Notes: a model not told the origin generated them from the sequence alone. Numbered from the stretch's first letter, positions 9,760 to 22,440 are shown. The stretch is DNA of 64,000 nt from Lactifluus volemus (GCA_022376515.1 WTXI01000069.1:62001-126000); one strand, 5' to 3'. Made by a program: numbers and translations.

Positions 9760-12700
9760 ATGTCTTCCGCTGTTAACCATTACTACAGCTCAGGTTCTCA
9801 AATCTCCGACATGAGGCACACTGGCAGCAAGGTCACCTCAACGCAACTAGGCTCGCATACGCTCCGGGTCACTGGTACGTACTCCCTTTGTGATCATGCT
9901 CTGAGAGGTACTAAATCTCTTTCCCCTGCCAGTCCTCAGAGCGCGCAACGTTCCGCGTCTCAAGACCCTCCTCTGGAGAAAAGGAAATTTTTACGTCACT
10001 GTAACTTGCGGGGAGACAACGAGGCAGACACGATCTGTGCAGAGAAGGGAGCATATCGTAGAATGGAACGAGAATCTAGACACCTTGTGAGAAATTCCCA
10101 TATTTATTTCTATCAACGGCTGAGTCTCCAGCAGCATTGTACAATCCCAATCTCATATCACCGTATCGCTTTATGTGGAAAGGACCAAAGCGGAAGACAT
10201 TATTATCGGAAATCAGAGGATAGCCTGTGAACCAACTCGCGGTTCGTCTCATGATTATTTGGAACTTTACTCACGCTTCTAGCTGAGCCCTACATGTAGA
10301 ACTCGACATTGTTTTCGGGAATGCAGGTAGACAGACAAAGGAGCCGGCCACAGTCTTAACGATCACAGTGTCATCAAACGCAAGTTCCTCTCGGACAGCG
10401 ACAGTCAACACCCCGAATCTTATACCCGGCAACCTTGTCACTGAAGGAGGCGCTCCACGTCACATTGTCCAATCTAACGCTGAAACCGCGCAACCCACGG
10501 CAGTTACCGTTCCTATATCTGATTTTTCCGGGACGGGTCACCTCGTTGACAGCAGCACTCCTGTGGGAATAGTGCCGGACAGCCAGCCGGGGATGTCACG
10601 TCATCCCGATCGCGCTGAGGAAGCTATGGATGCGGTCACAATATGGAAAAGTGCTGTTGATGTTATGAAGCAAGTCGTGGACACCGTCAGTCCAACCGTC
10701 AAACCAGTATGTCCCATACCTTTCTTCTCTACTATTCACAGAGCTAATTGCTGCCCTTCAGCTTGCCAGCTCGACATGGGCTCAGCTCTCCAACATTGGC
10801 GAGGTGCGCGCCCTTGCCTTATTGGATGAAATAGAACGCTCACCCTTTTTTGGCTTGTTGGCAGGACTTGGTACTCAGGTTACGGCATGACGGCAACTTC
10901 CGATCACTACTTGAGGCGATACTAAATGCATTTCAATTTACAACTGAGGACGATTTGAGGAACATCCAACCCGGATCAACGCAAGCAAATATTCTCATTG
11001 AGATGCTGAAGTGCGTCTCCGAATGTGCCGGTTCTATCAAATCGTACGCGTTTGCTGCCGGATCGAATGCTAAGATGGATGCACAAGTCGGTACGTTATC
11101 GTGACTGACGTCTCTCATCGCCTCTTATCAACATGTGATTTTCAGCAAACCTGGCTTCGAACAATGTCGAACGCCTCCGCAAGGCCGGCGACCGACTAGG
11201 GGATCTACGAGGACAATTCCTCACAGATGTTGCTGTCCCCGCTAGCGCTGCTGTCTCTGAAATGCGAAACGATGTGAGAACACAGGAAACGGAAACGGAT
11301 ATGTCGAATCAAGCATCGGATACTGGTGCGTCATTATGACAGTCACAAAGCCATCAACCTTCGGTTTAACAAGAGTAAAATAGAATTGAATGCAATAATC
11401 GGGGAAAGCCCTCTGTTGGGAGGATGGCGATTCAAAGATAGACAGGGCTGTTATCGAGACACACGCAAACATTTCTTGGACCACATCGTCGAGTGGGTCA
11501 AGAATCCCGAATCCGACCGCGGCCTCCTTCTCCTTGGCCAGGCAGGCACAGGAAAGTCCTCAATTGCGCATGAGATCGCACTTTACTTCGACGAGACGTA
11601 TCTCGGTTCTTATGTTGCATTTGTGCGGAAGGAGAAAGCCAAGGAGTCCAACGACGAAGCTGATCATTTCTTTACGACGCTTGCTCGGGGCCTCTCCGAT
11701 CGCTATCCTCAGTTCAAGCTCGCCCTCAAGAGGGCCATTGCAAGTGATCCGTCTTTTGGAACTACCCGAGATCCTCGTAGACTTTTTACACGGCTCCTCG
11801 TTAATCCGCTCAAGAGCGTACCACTTGATGATCCAATTCTCATCATCATCGATGGGTTGGATGAGAGTGGTATCACAATTGGCGGAAATGCACTGCATAC
11901 GTTTCTTGCCCAACGTCTCATCGACCTCCCGCCAAACGTTCGCATCCTTATCACGTCGAGGACGGAAGATGACATCGAACAGGCATTCGCCAAGGCGGAG
12001 TCCGTCCACACACTGTACACGGATGACGACCACATGGCTGCCAATACGGAACAAGATATTAGCTTGTATATTCAGAGCAAGCTCCGGAACGACGTGTTTA
12101 ATGATCACGGTATCAAGCTAGTACAGGCGTCACAGGGCTTGTTTCAATGGGCGGCCGTTGCATGTGGTTTCATCACCAGCCCTGCCAATCTTGGCCTTAG
12201 CTACAACGAATGTGTACAGCGCCTGTTGGCACCCTCTCGAGGTCTCAGTGGCGAAGGTCCGCTGGACAACTTGTACGAAGAAGTGCTCCAAGGGTACTTT
12301 AATTCAGATCAAACCCAAGTTCTATTTCGGTCCATCATGGGACAACTTTTTGCTGCAGTCGAACCCCTCTCTATCAATTCTTTGATTGCTCTGCGACAGC
12401 ATGCACCTGTTGTTCACCCCGAAGATTCCGACCTGGTCCTCAGAATTCTCCGCTGCCTCGGCTCGCTGCTGAGTAGCGTCACTTCACTTGATCAAACGCG
12501 CCCCATCCTTCCCCTCCATACATCATTCCGTGACTTTCTGACTAGCAAGACGAGCAAGGTGTTTTATGTCGATCTTGCGGATGCCCACCATGATTTGTCA
12601 CATTCCTGCCTTGGTTTAATGCTCGATGGCCTCAAATTCAACATGTGCAGACTCGAGTCGTCATATCTCGCCAACAGCGACGTCCCAGACTTGGAATCCC

Positions 12701-15260
12701 GAATCGCGAAATATATTCCGTCGGGTCTACAATATGGTTGCATTTACTGGAGCGATCATTTGTGTCGTCGTCTTGCCTTCGATCACGAGGTGCTCAAAAA
12801 GGTTCGATCGCTCTTCGAAACAAAGTTTCTGTTTTGGCTGGAGGTGCTTAGTGTCAAGAAGAGTGTCGGCGTTGCTTCACGAGCATTGTCATCCCTGTCG
12901 GTGTGGTTACTGCGAGAGGTATGTCCACCGCATATTTGAATATGACATATAGTGACTTGAGCGTGAAATTGCAATAGCGTTCACAAACGGAAGTGAAGAA
13001 ATTGTTGGGATTGGTGAAGGATGCATCTTCATTCGTGCGGTATTTCGGAAACACGGTGGCTCGAAGTGCACCACATATCTACATCTCTGCCCTGCCTTTC
13101 GCACCAGCCTCTTCCCAGATCCTTCATCAATACCTTCCTCAATTTCCTCGGACGTTGAGGTTGGAACGCGGACAGTTGTCGCATTGGCCTGAATTGGAAA
13201 TGACGATTAAGACACATACCGGGATCCTTTGTGTTGCATTCTCGCCGGACGGGGAGCGTATCGCATCGGCCTCAGATGATCACACGATTCGGGTGTGGGA
13301 TGCCACAATAGGACAGATTATAGCGGGCCCGTTTACTGGACACACCGATCGAGTCACATCTGTTGCATTCTCACCAGATGGGGAGCGGATCGCATCGGCC
13401 TCTTCTGATCGCACTATTCGGGTGTGGGATGCCACAACAGGACAGATTATTGCCGGCCCATTCACTGGACACACCTCTTCGGTCTCATCTGTTGCATTCT
13501 CACCAGATGGGGAGCGGATCGCATCGGGCTCGGATGATCACACAATTCGGGTGTCGGATGCCAAAACAGGACAGATCATAGCTGGCCCGTTTACTGGACA
13601 CACCTATTCGGTCACATCTGTTGTATTCTCACCAGATGGGGAGTGGATCGCATCGGGCTCAAATGATGGCACGATTCGGGTGTGGGATGCCACAACAGGA
13701 CAGATTATAGCCGGCCCATTCACTGGACACACTGATTGGGTCAGATCTGTCGCATTCTCACCAAACGGGGAGCGCATCGCATCGGGCTCAAATGATGGCA
13801 CGATTCGGGTGTGGGATGCCACAACCGGACAGATTATTGCCGACCCGTTTACTGGACACACCAATTTCGTCAGATCTGTTGCATTCTCACCAGACGGGGA
13901 GCGGATCGCATCGGGCTCTTCTGATCACACGATTCGGGTGTGGGATGCCACAACAGGACAGATTATAGCTGGCCCGTTTACGGCACACACCTCTTCGGTC
14001 AGATCTATTTCATTCTCACCAGACGGGGAGCGGATCGCATCGGGCTCACGCAATCACACAATTCGGATGTGGGGTGCCACAACAGGACAGGTTGTAGCTG
14101 GCTCGTTTACTGGACACACCAATTATGTCACATCTGTGTCATTCTCACCAGACGGGAAGCGGATCGCATCAGGCTCACGTGATCACACAATCCGGGTGTG
14201 GGATGCCACAACAGGACTGCTCATAGCGGGCCCGTTTACTGGACACACCAATTATGTCACATCTGTTTCATTCTCACCAGACGGGGAGTGGATCGCATCG
14301 GGCTGGGATGATCACACAATTCGGGTGTGGGATGCTACAACAGGACAGATTATAGCCGGCCCATTTACTGGACACACCGATCGAGTCACTTCTGTTGCGT
14401 TCTCACCAGACGGGAAGCGGATCGCATCGGGCTCTTATGATCACACAATTCGGGTGTGGGATGCCACAACAGGACAGATTGTAGCCGGCCCATTTACTGG
14501 ACACACCGATCGAGTCACTTCTGTTGCATTCTCACCAGACGGGGAGCGCATCGCATCGGGCTCTTCTGATCACACAATTCGGGTGTGGGATGCCACAACA
14601 GGACAGATTGTAGCCGGCACGGTTACTGGACACACCGATTGGGTCACATCTGTTTCATTCTCACCAAACGGGGAGTGGATTGCATCAGGCTCTTCTGATC
14701 ACACGATTCGGGTGTGGGAAGCCACAACAGGACAGATTATAGCTGGCCCGTTTATTGGACACACCGGTCGAGTCACATCAGTTGCATTCTCACCAGATGG
14801 GGAGCGGATCGCATCGGGCTCGGGTGATCGCACTATTCGGGTGTGGGATGCTACAACAGGACAGCTTATAGCGGGCCCGTTTACTGGACACACCTATTGG
14901 GTCGGATCTGTTGCGTTCTCACCAGACGGGGAGCGGATCGCATCGGGCTCGGATGATGACACAATTCGGGTGTGGGATGCCACAACAAGACATATTGCCT
15001 CAGCTTCAGACGACGGCACAATTCATGTGAAGACCGCAACTAGCACCGAAAATAGTAAGAATCAATTTACGGATCAATCCTCGGTCGATCGTGACGGTTG
15101 GTTACATGGAGAAGAGGATGAACTTGTGCTTTGGATTCCCGAGCTACATAGGTCATGCCTTCATAGACCCAGCACTATCTGGATTGCAGGCAAACATGAG
15201 ACACGGCTTGATCTCTCAAATTTTGCTTATGGATCAGATTGGGCTACTAGTACATTATGA
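9760..15260 (+). CDS. NLR-B: complete C2-NACHT-WD40 protein
   Basis: My gene model has nine exons: 9760-9874, 9933-10086, 10135-10241, 10300-10706, 10762-10803, 10865-11090, 11146-11325, 11384-12918 and 12978-15260. All introns are GT-AG, 42 to 61 nt, and the exons sum to 5049 nt in one frame (1682 residues). Residues about 34-155 form a C2 domain (TLRVTVLRARNVP, VEWNENLDTF). A helical linker follows, then NACHT with Walker A GQAGTGKSS (about 462), Walker B ILIIIDGLDESG (about 563) and ITSRTE. Fourteen 43-residue WD40 units lie at about 997-1611, and a conserved tail ends the protein. Known STAND proteins of this plan oligomerise after ligand binding to the propeller, with the N-terminal domain as effector; a C2 effector suggests membrane or lipid targeting (inference). 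Acceptor choice at 10131 versus 10134 is uncertain. Confidence 0.85.
13213..15000 (+). repeat. 129-bp tandem WD40-coding repeats of NLR-B (14 units)
   Basis: Fourteen in-frame units, all near-identical in DNA. The two residues after GHT vary most (DR, SS, YS, DW, NF, NY, GR, YW) together with the residues flanking the structural Asp. The last unit loses its C-terminal half and passes into the tail. Confidence 0.9.
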
Positions 15261-15544
15261 CAATTTATCTAAATAGAATCAATTGTATGCGAGATTCCTT
15301 GACTGTTGTTCTGCTTTGATCAGACCGAACCGTGACCATCTTACCACTCACGAGAATTGTATACTCAATAAAAGAGATGTCAAACGTCAAGGGTTTCCTT
15401 CTGGACTGTAAGATAGATAGTAATAGTAATCGGATTTCCGCTCAAGTGAACTGAGACTATAGGACGTGACTACACGCGTCGAACATGTGACCGACGCCCC
15501 TCCGACGCGTTCGGGACTGGCAACAACAGCCTACGACTTGCCAG
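15261..15544 (+). repeat. 3' flank of NLR-B and leader of the condensin relic; duplicate of 1979-2330 and 8100-8222
   Basis: The three copies share ordered blocks (GACCGAACCGTGACCAT, GGACGTGAC, CATGTGACC, GGGACTGGCAACAACAGCC). This copy joins an NLR 3' end to the start codon of a condensin gene at 15545, so it is probably closest to the ancestral arrangement. Confidence 0.65.
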
Positions 15545-17417
15545 ATGGCGAGTGAATTTGATCTCCAAGAGGAGCTTCAGGCTCTACAAGATTCAGGGAA
15601 CTATTCTACACACCATGAACATCGATGCAACCAGGAGAGTTGGACGCTTTGCTTCAACGTATGTCGCAAACGCTTTCACTAACCCCCTCCACTCATCGTT
15701 TATTACAGAGGCTGTCCGAGCCATAGCAGAGTCCTTCAAAGCCATCACATCTCCAGATACGTTTGACATATCGTGCTCTTTTCTCAAATGCGTCGATGCA
15801 GTGCCCGGTATCTTGATGAGCAAGCTACTTGACGTTATCATGTCTGGCTTTGCCACGGAGGTGGATGCTGCCGCGCACGACATCGACCACGAAGACCAGC
15901 AGACGTGCGCGGCACGTAAAATACCGATGGAGATGTATGCCTTCTTGCTCAACTGGTTGGCCCGCTCGGTGGAAAAGGTCAACGTATCCGACGAGGATGC
16001 GTCCGCTGCCACGGTACCCACAAAGTCTCGGAAGGAACAGGGTAGAAAGGCAACACAATCGAGAGTTGCTTCCAAGAACAAGGCAGCCGAATGGTCATGG
16101 AATGACCAAATCGTGCCTATTCTTACGCTGATCACCAAGGTTTTGAAGTTGAAGACGTGAACTGTGAGCAGGGAGAGGGATACCTTTATCGGGTGTGTCA
16201 TTTCCTCACAAGGTCGCCGTATCAGCTTCGCTTACTATAGGGCAAAATGTCCCTTGCTCTGTAAGTGTCTCACTGCGCCTGCATACCATGTCACGGAGAA
16301 TGAGCAGTACATGATGTCCCAGCCTATCAAGCTTTGAGTCTACAAAGTCATCTATCTCGCGCTCAAGCATCACGGGCATAGACCTGCCGCACAGACCTCG
16401 ATAATACAATCCTTGCAGTACTACGAGCACCTCTCCGAACCCATGGCAGAGTGCCTTAACGTGCTGTTGAATTCGACCATGCACAACTCGGCAAGGAGAT
16501 CCTCCGGGAGATTGCTGCAAAGAGCTTCAATGCGCACGATACCAAGGGCCCAAGGAACTTCTCTAGGTTCCTCACGCAATTCGCAGAGTGGGCTCCGCGA
16601 GCAGTCCTGAAGCAAATTAGCTTGCTGCTTTTGTACTTGGATTCAGAGGTGCATTTTCCTACACACTCTCTTATTCTCTTCGAGTGTCTACGGGGCCTTA
16701 CGCCACATACATAAACACAGTCTTATCTGATGCGCATGGCGATTGTCGGAATCATCGGCTGTCTCATCTGCGAGCTCGCTGCTCGGAAGACCGCACAAGC
16801 AACGCGCACCAAACGCAGAAACAGCTCGATGGTCTCTATGATCTGCTCCTCGAGCGCACTCTCGACCTTTCCTCCTACGTGCGCTCCAAAGTCTTTACCG
16901 TCCTCAACCGACTCTGCAACCTCCCCGTGAAATTTCCCAAACAGCACCTCGCCATCACACGTGCGGCGGTGTCTACAAGGTGGCAGGCGTGTGCAGTAAC
17001 GGGATTTGGTTGATCATCAAGCTGATGGTGACGCATCTGTACGGACTGACGCACGGTGGCTTGCTCGGGATGGAGAAGTGGGAAGATCGGTGGTGAAGAA
17101 GTTGCAGAAAATGGAAAAGGTAACACCCTATCTGGAAATGCGGGAGAAGCCGGGATGAATTCTACGGCTCGGCCCGTAAAGAAGCGATCGCGGTAAATGC
17201 CGTCCCCTCAAACAGCAAATTTGTTGCTGATTTGTAGTTGAACAGGCGAAATAACAATGCTGAAGACGCAATGGGTGTTGATGAGGAAGGTGGGGACGAA
17301 GGTGGTGATTTGGACGAGGTCGACATATTCATGGACGAGGAATGCCGCGAGTCCGCCTCGACATGGACAGTCCCGTGTTCCGCAAACTGCAAGAAGCCAT
17401 TGAGCACCTGTGTCGCT
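15545..17417 (+). pseudogene. Condensin subunit 1 (Cnd1/NCAPD2-like) relic, copy 2, with internal deletion
   Basis: The order of motifs follows the N-terminal half of condensin subunit 1, a HEAT-repeat protein of chromosome condensation: MASEFDLQEELQALQD at the ATG, then a GT donor near 15658; SCSFLKCVDAVPGILMSKLL, AEWSWNDQIVPILTLITKV, AYHVTENEQYMMSQPIKL followed by TGA (about 16336), QTSIIQSLQYYEHLSEPMAE, QLGKEILREIAAKSF, WAPRAVLKQISLL, QLDGLYDLLLERTLDLSSYV, FPKQHLAITRAAV and GLTHGGLLGMEKWED. An acidic stretch (about 17270-17340) then jumps straight to RLDMDSPVFRKLQEAIEH, which in the full protein lies far downstream. Frameshifts, a stop and a large internal deletion make it non-functional. 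The copia element starts at its last base. Confidence 0.7.
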
Positions 17418-17943
17418 TGTTGGTTTGCGGCTCCGATTGGAGAGGAGTTGGAGGGCGAGGAGGTTATGGCCGTGGGAGGCCAGAGGAGCCCGAGGAAGGC
17501 GATGCCACCGCAGCCGGCAGCCTGAGGGCGACCCGGGATGGATCGCGCCCGCTCCCCGTTGGGGGTGGACGTCCAGACCGTTATACCATACCTTTCATGT
17601 TTCGAACTGACCTACTATCTTTTTATTAGCTCTAGTATTAGTTTCCGAGGCCCCTCGCGTGTTTCAAGAGGGCGCAGCCTCACTCGAGGATCGAGCGCGC
17701 CGCTCGTGACGCCTCCGATATTTCGCTCTCGTTTTCTCTCGTTTCACGTTATATTATAGCAATTAGTAGCTATATTATTAGCTACTATGGACAGGTATAT
17801 AACAGTGTCGAATTCAGTTGTAAGGGCATCGTTTTTGCCCCGTTTCGTTTCCCCCTCCTCGTGCCACGCGACTTCTCGCGTTTTCCCTTTCTCACCGCTC
17901 GTTTTCGTTCGCATTTGCCCTCGGACTTTCAAATTCAACTCTA
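17418..17943 (+). repeat. 5' LTR of copia-1
   Basis: 526 bp. It contains a perfect 8-bp-arm hairpin AGTAGCTA-TATTAT-TAGCTACT at 17765-17786 just upstream of a TATA-like GTATATAA (about 17794), which marks the likely promoter. Confidence 0.85.
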
Positions 17944-17957
17944 GGTTATGGGCCCTG
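17944..17957 (+). other. Primer binding site of copia-1 (half initiator-tRNA-Met type)
   Basis: GGTTATGGGCCC follows the LTR directly. This is the same sequence that follows the Drosophila copia LTR, where the primer is an internal fragment of initiator tRNA-Met (anticodon stem-loop) instead of the tRNA 3' end. The same site occurs at 34635 and, inverted, at 44487. Confidence 0.75.
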
Positions 17958-18070
17958 GCCCTGCCACTGCTCATTGAACGAAGTACGAGATTACATTAAA
18001 CCACTCATTACTTATACCCTTTTCTTGCTTCATCACCTAACCTTCTCACCACCCACCTACCCCTCGACAA

Positions 18071-21000
18071 ATGCCTGAAGAACAAAAGATAGAAATCGTC
18101 AAGTTGGCTGCAGATGGGTCAAATTGGGTGACCTACCGCGATCGGATGCTTTGGGCAATCAAGTCGAAGCGCTTGTGGCACGAACACCTATCTGAAGACG
18201 CGATAACACCGGCATACACTGCCGCAGGCACGGTCAACGGAGACGAACCTAGTACACGATGGGAGGATCACGAGGCCGCGATCAAACAGCTGATCGCGTC
18301 GACGCTCCCCGATACCGTCTTCAATCGAGTCAAGACAAACTCTACTGTCAAGGGGGTGTGGGAGGAGCTGAAGAAATCTTATGAGGGGAGGACAACCATG
18401 GTACGAGTTGACCTACAGGCACAGCTCACCAATGTCAAATGTGGAGAAGAGGAGGATGTCCGCGTCCATTTGGAACGGATGGCAACCATGCGAGAGGAAT
18501 TATCCTCGATGGGTACGGACGTAGCAGATCACACCTACGCTTACATTCTGTTAAGATCTCTGCCCCGATCTTACGCTCCGACCCTCAATTCGCTCGTATC
18601 GCATGCCGATCTCAACAATCAGGAGGTATCTCCAGCTAATGTCATTCGCTTGGCATCCGATGAATACATCCGCCGCGAAATGGAGAAGAAGACCGACAGC
18701 ACGGTCGAGGCGTTTGCCGCCGCCACCCCACAGAAGCCCGGAAAGAAAAATTCGAAGAAACGACGAGACGTCGAATGTTTCAACTGCCACAAGAAAGGAC
18801 ATATGAAGTCCGAATGTTGGTCGAAGGGCGGCGGCAACGAGGGAGGAGGTCCCAAGCGATCCGGAGGTAGTGGTGGCGGCAACGCGAACGCAGCGACGGC
18901 CAGCACGGAAGGGACGAGCGCAGCGGCGGCTGACGCTCCGGACATCGAGGCATGGGCCGCCTTCGATGCATGGGCCGTCATCGATGCAACGACCAGGAGG
19001 ATCGACAAACCAGGAGGGTATTATCGAACTGAAGGTGCCGAGTTGTACGACTCCGGGGCATCGCGGCACATGTCCCCTTCCGGAACAAATTCGTCTACTA
19101 TGAAGAAATCAAGCCGCGACCGATTCTAACGGCTGATGATAGGGTCTTTTACGCTATAGGAGTTGGGGACCTCGAGATAGAGGTCCCACATGGGAAGTCA
19201 TCCACCAGAATCACTTTGAAAGACACACTTCACGCACCTGATATGGCTGTCACTATAGTGTCGATAAACCGAATTGCGAAGGCTGGCTTCTCAGTAGCCT
19301 TTGATGAAGACCTTTGCACCATCAAACGCAAAGATGGGTCGATACTTGGGACGATACCCGTCAGCGTGAACGGGCTGTACAAGGTCGACCACGTTGCAAG
19401 CGTTGTCACGCCGACCGTTGAACGTGTCACACTTCCCACACTGCATCGCAGACTTGGTCACATTTCCCCCACTTCCATCCGCAATCTCATTCACAATCAT
19501 TCTATTGAGGGTATCGACCTTATCGACGAAGGATCCACTTTTACATGTGATTCCTGTGAATATGCGAAGACGACTCGCAAGATTATCAAGGCCCAGCGGG
19601 AAGCGCCGCCGGCGACTTTTTTCGGAGAGGAAGTTCACTCAGACGTTTGGGGGCCATCTCCTGTGACTAGTATTGGTGGGAGGAAGTACTACATCACTTT
19701 TACAGATGATTACACTCGATATACGTGGGCTCAGACACTCAAAGCCAAGTCGGACGCTCTGACAGCGTACAAGTCGTTCGCAGCGTGGGCGCGAACCCAG
19801 CACGGCGTCGTTATCCGCCGATTACGTTCGGACCGAGGGGGGGAGTATATGAGCAACAATCTGATCGCTTTTCTTCGCGAGCAGGGCACGGAGCAGAGGC
19901 TGACGACCCACGATACGCCCCAGCATAACGGGATCGCCGAATCTCTCAATCGGCGCCTCCTCGAGCGAGTCCGAGCTCTTATGCATCATTCCGGCCTCCC
20001 CAAGACGCTATGGGGCGAGGCGCTGCACCACTCCGTGTGGCTCAAGAACCGCTCATCGACGCGAGCGCTCGGAATCATCACACCATACGAGCGGCTCCAC
20101 AGCCACAAGCCGAATATCGCCGACGTTCCCGAGTGGGGCCAGCGCGTTTGGGTCCGGAACTTCAAAGGGAACAAGCTCGAAGCCCGGGGCCTACTAGCGC
20201 GATGGATCGGGTACGACAAAGAAAGCCCGCACGCCCATCGGATCTACCACCCAGAGAAGCATTCCATCTCAGTTGAACGAGATGTCAAGTTCACCTCTGA
20301 TACAATCACAGTTCATGTACCGCTACACCATCATATTCCACACCTACACCCCAAGCCCAAGTTCCCCCTCAAGCACCAGCTCAGCCAGCCCAACAGGTTC
20401 AGCCAGCTCAGCACATCCAACCAGTCCAAGCCCAACCAGTTCAGCAAGAGATCCAGTCCTCGAGACGCCGGAGGAAGAAGCAGAGCCGCCGGAGCAATCG
20501 AGAGATGAGGACGACACGCCGGGCTCACCACTGACGTCTCTAGAGCCGACGCCGCGCCCAAACCTGCGCAGCCGCCGAAAGCGCCGCGCAAGGCCAAGCC
20601 GACGCCGCTCGTGTGGCCTGAGCCGCCGCGGAAATCGACTCGGGTGCCGAAACCCTCGAGCCACGCCAGAAGAATCGCTAGCGGCGAGGGAACGACGGGC
20701 TCCAGTACCAGGGGGCGCGGAGGACGCCCGACGCAGCTGACACGGCCGAAAGGGCACGACAAGCGAGCTGACGAGTCTTTTGAGACAGCTCCAGAGGAAC
20801 CTCAAGACGGAAACCTAGCTTTCCACACAAGTTACGAGACAGCGGCGACTTTAGTATGCGACGCTGACGCCGATCCGCGCTCCGTGGGCGAGGCGCAATC
20901 GCGCTCCGATTGGCCCGCTGGAAAGAAGCCATGGATAAGGAGATAAAGACATTAGAGGATGCAGGCACATGGGAGACAGTTGCTCGCCCCGCTGACCGAA

Positions 21001-22440
21001 ATATTGTAGGCAGCAAGTGGGTTTTTCGAGTAAACGCAAGGCCGACGGGACCGTCGAGAAGTACAAGGCGCGGCTCGTAGCACGCGGTTTCACTCAGATC
21101 TATGGGGTCGATTTCTTCGAGACCTACTCCCCGGTTGCCAAAATCGCCAGCATCCGACTTATCCTCGCGATCGCCGCGCGAAACGATTGGGAGGTCGATT
21201 CTTTCGATTTCAACGGCGCGTACCTCAATGGAGAACTCAGTGACGGAGAAGAGATTTATATGTCCGAGCCTCCGGGCTACGAGCTGGGCAACGGAAGCGT
21301 CAAGTGGCTGCGGAAGTCTCTTTACGGACTGAGGCAGGCCGGCCGCAAGTGGTACGACACGCTCACGCGCGCCCTAGCTGACCTCGGTATTCTCGTTACG
21401 CAGTCCGACCCTGGTGTCTTCCACCTTCGGGATGGCGACATTTCCCTCATTCTTGCAGTTCATGTGGATGATTGTATCATCACTGGCACTTCCGCAGAGC
21501 TGATCGCGGAATACAAACAGAAGATTCACGCGCGCTATGCACTGACTGATCTAGGGCCGATTCACTGGCTCCTCGGGATCAAGATCACGCGCGATCATCA
21601 AAGCGAACCATATCATTATCCCAGACTTCTTATCTCAACACGATCATTTCTCGTTTTGATCTCACTAATGCCAAACCCCAGCAGACCCCGATGGCGCCGA
21701 ATGCGGTGTACTCGAAGGATGATTCCCCTTCCGATGCGACCCACACCGCGCGAATGAAGAAGGTTCCTTATCGCGAGGCGATTGGGAGTCTGATCTACGC
21801 AGCAGTCTCTACGCGACCCGACATCTCCTTCGCAGTCTCACTCTTATCTCAATTTCTAGAGAATCCGGGGGAGCATCACTGGGACGCCACAAAGAGGATT
21901 TTTCGTTATCTCTTAGGCACCAAACATTTCCAACTGACATACGGCAGTGATCATCACGATCTTATCGGCTACACGGACGCCGATGGCGCATCGCAGCCGC
22001 ATCGTCATGCGATTTCGGGATACGCTTTTCTCATTGATGGAGGTGCAGTCTCCTGGAGTTCACGCAAGCAAGAATTGGTGACTCTATCAACTGCTGAAGC
22101 GGAATACGTCGCGGCGACGCACACTGCGAAAGAGGCAGTCTGGCTTCGCTGCGTGATAGGAGAGTTATTTCCTTCTATTTCAAATTCAACTATGCTGTTT
22201 TGTGATAATCAGGCCGCTATCAATATCGCAACCGACGACAACTACCGCGCGCGTACGAAACACATCGACATACGCTATCACTTTATTCGCCAAGTCATCA
22301 GTATGGGGGAGATTCAAATATCCTACTGTCCTACAGAAGATATGACGGCGGATATACTCACCAAGCCATTGCCAGCGTGGAAGATCGCTCAGCATGTGGC
22401 CGACCTCGGGTTGCAAGATTCGACCGTCGCGCTCGCGGGG
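18071..22440 (+). pseudogene. copia-1 gag-pol, frameshifted
   Basis: Ordered parts: gag of UBN2 type (18071 onward, KLAADGSNWVTYRDRM), CCHC knuckle CFNCHKKGHMKSEC, protease YDSGASRHMS, then a frameshift near 19080. Integrase follows in 19131-20508 (HRRLGHIS, CDSCEYAKTTR, DVWGPSP, FTDDYTRYTW, DRGGEYMSN). A Pro/Ser-rich linker is broken near 20450 and 20900. Reverse transcriptase runs from about 20990 (ARGFTQIYGVDFFETYSPV, FNGAYLNGEL, VHVDDCII) with breaks near 21010 and 21660. RNase H is at 21691-22440 (YTDADGASQPHRHAISGYAF, LSTAEAEYVAATH). At least four frameshifts make it non-autonomous. Confidence 0.85.

Noticed and set aside
1..15000. CRISPR-like or satellite interpretation of the regular repeats
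   Set aside because: The repeats are 129-bp coding units of a eukaryotic WD40 protein, with no spacers.
18551..19069. Minus-strand frames of 130-170 codons opposite copia-1 gag and others opposite integrase and RT
   Set aside because: They are shadows of the gag-pol frame without domains.
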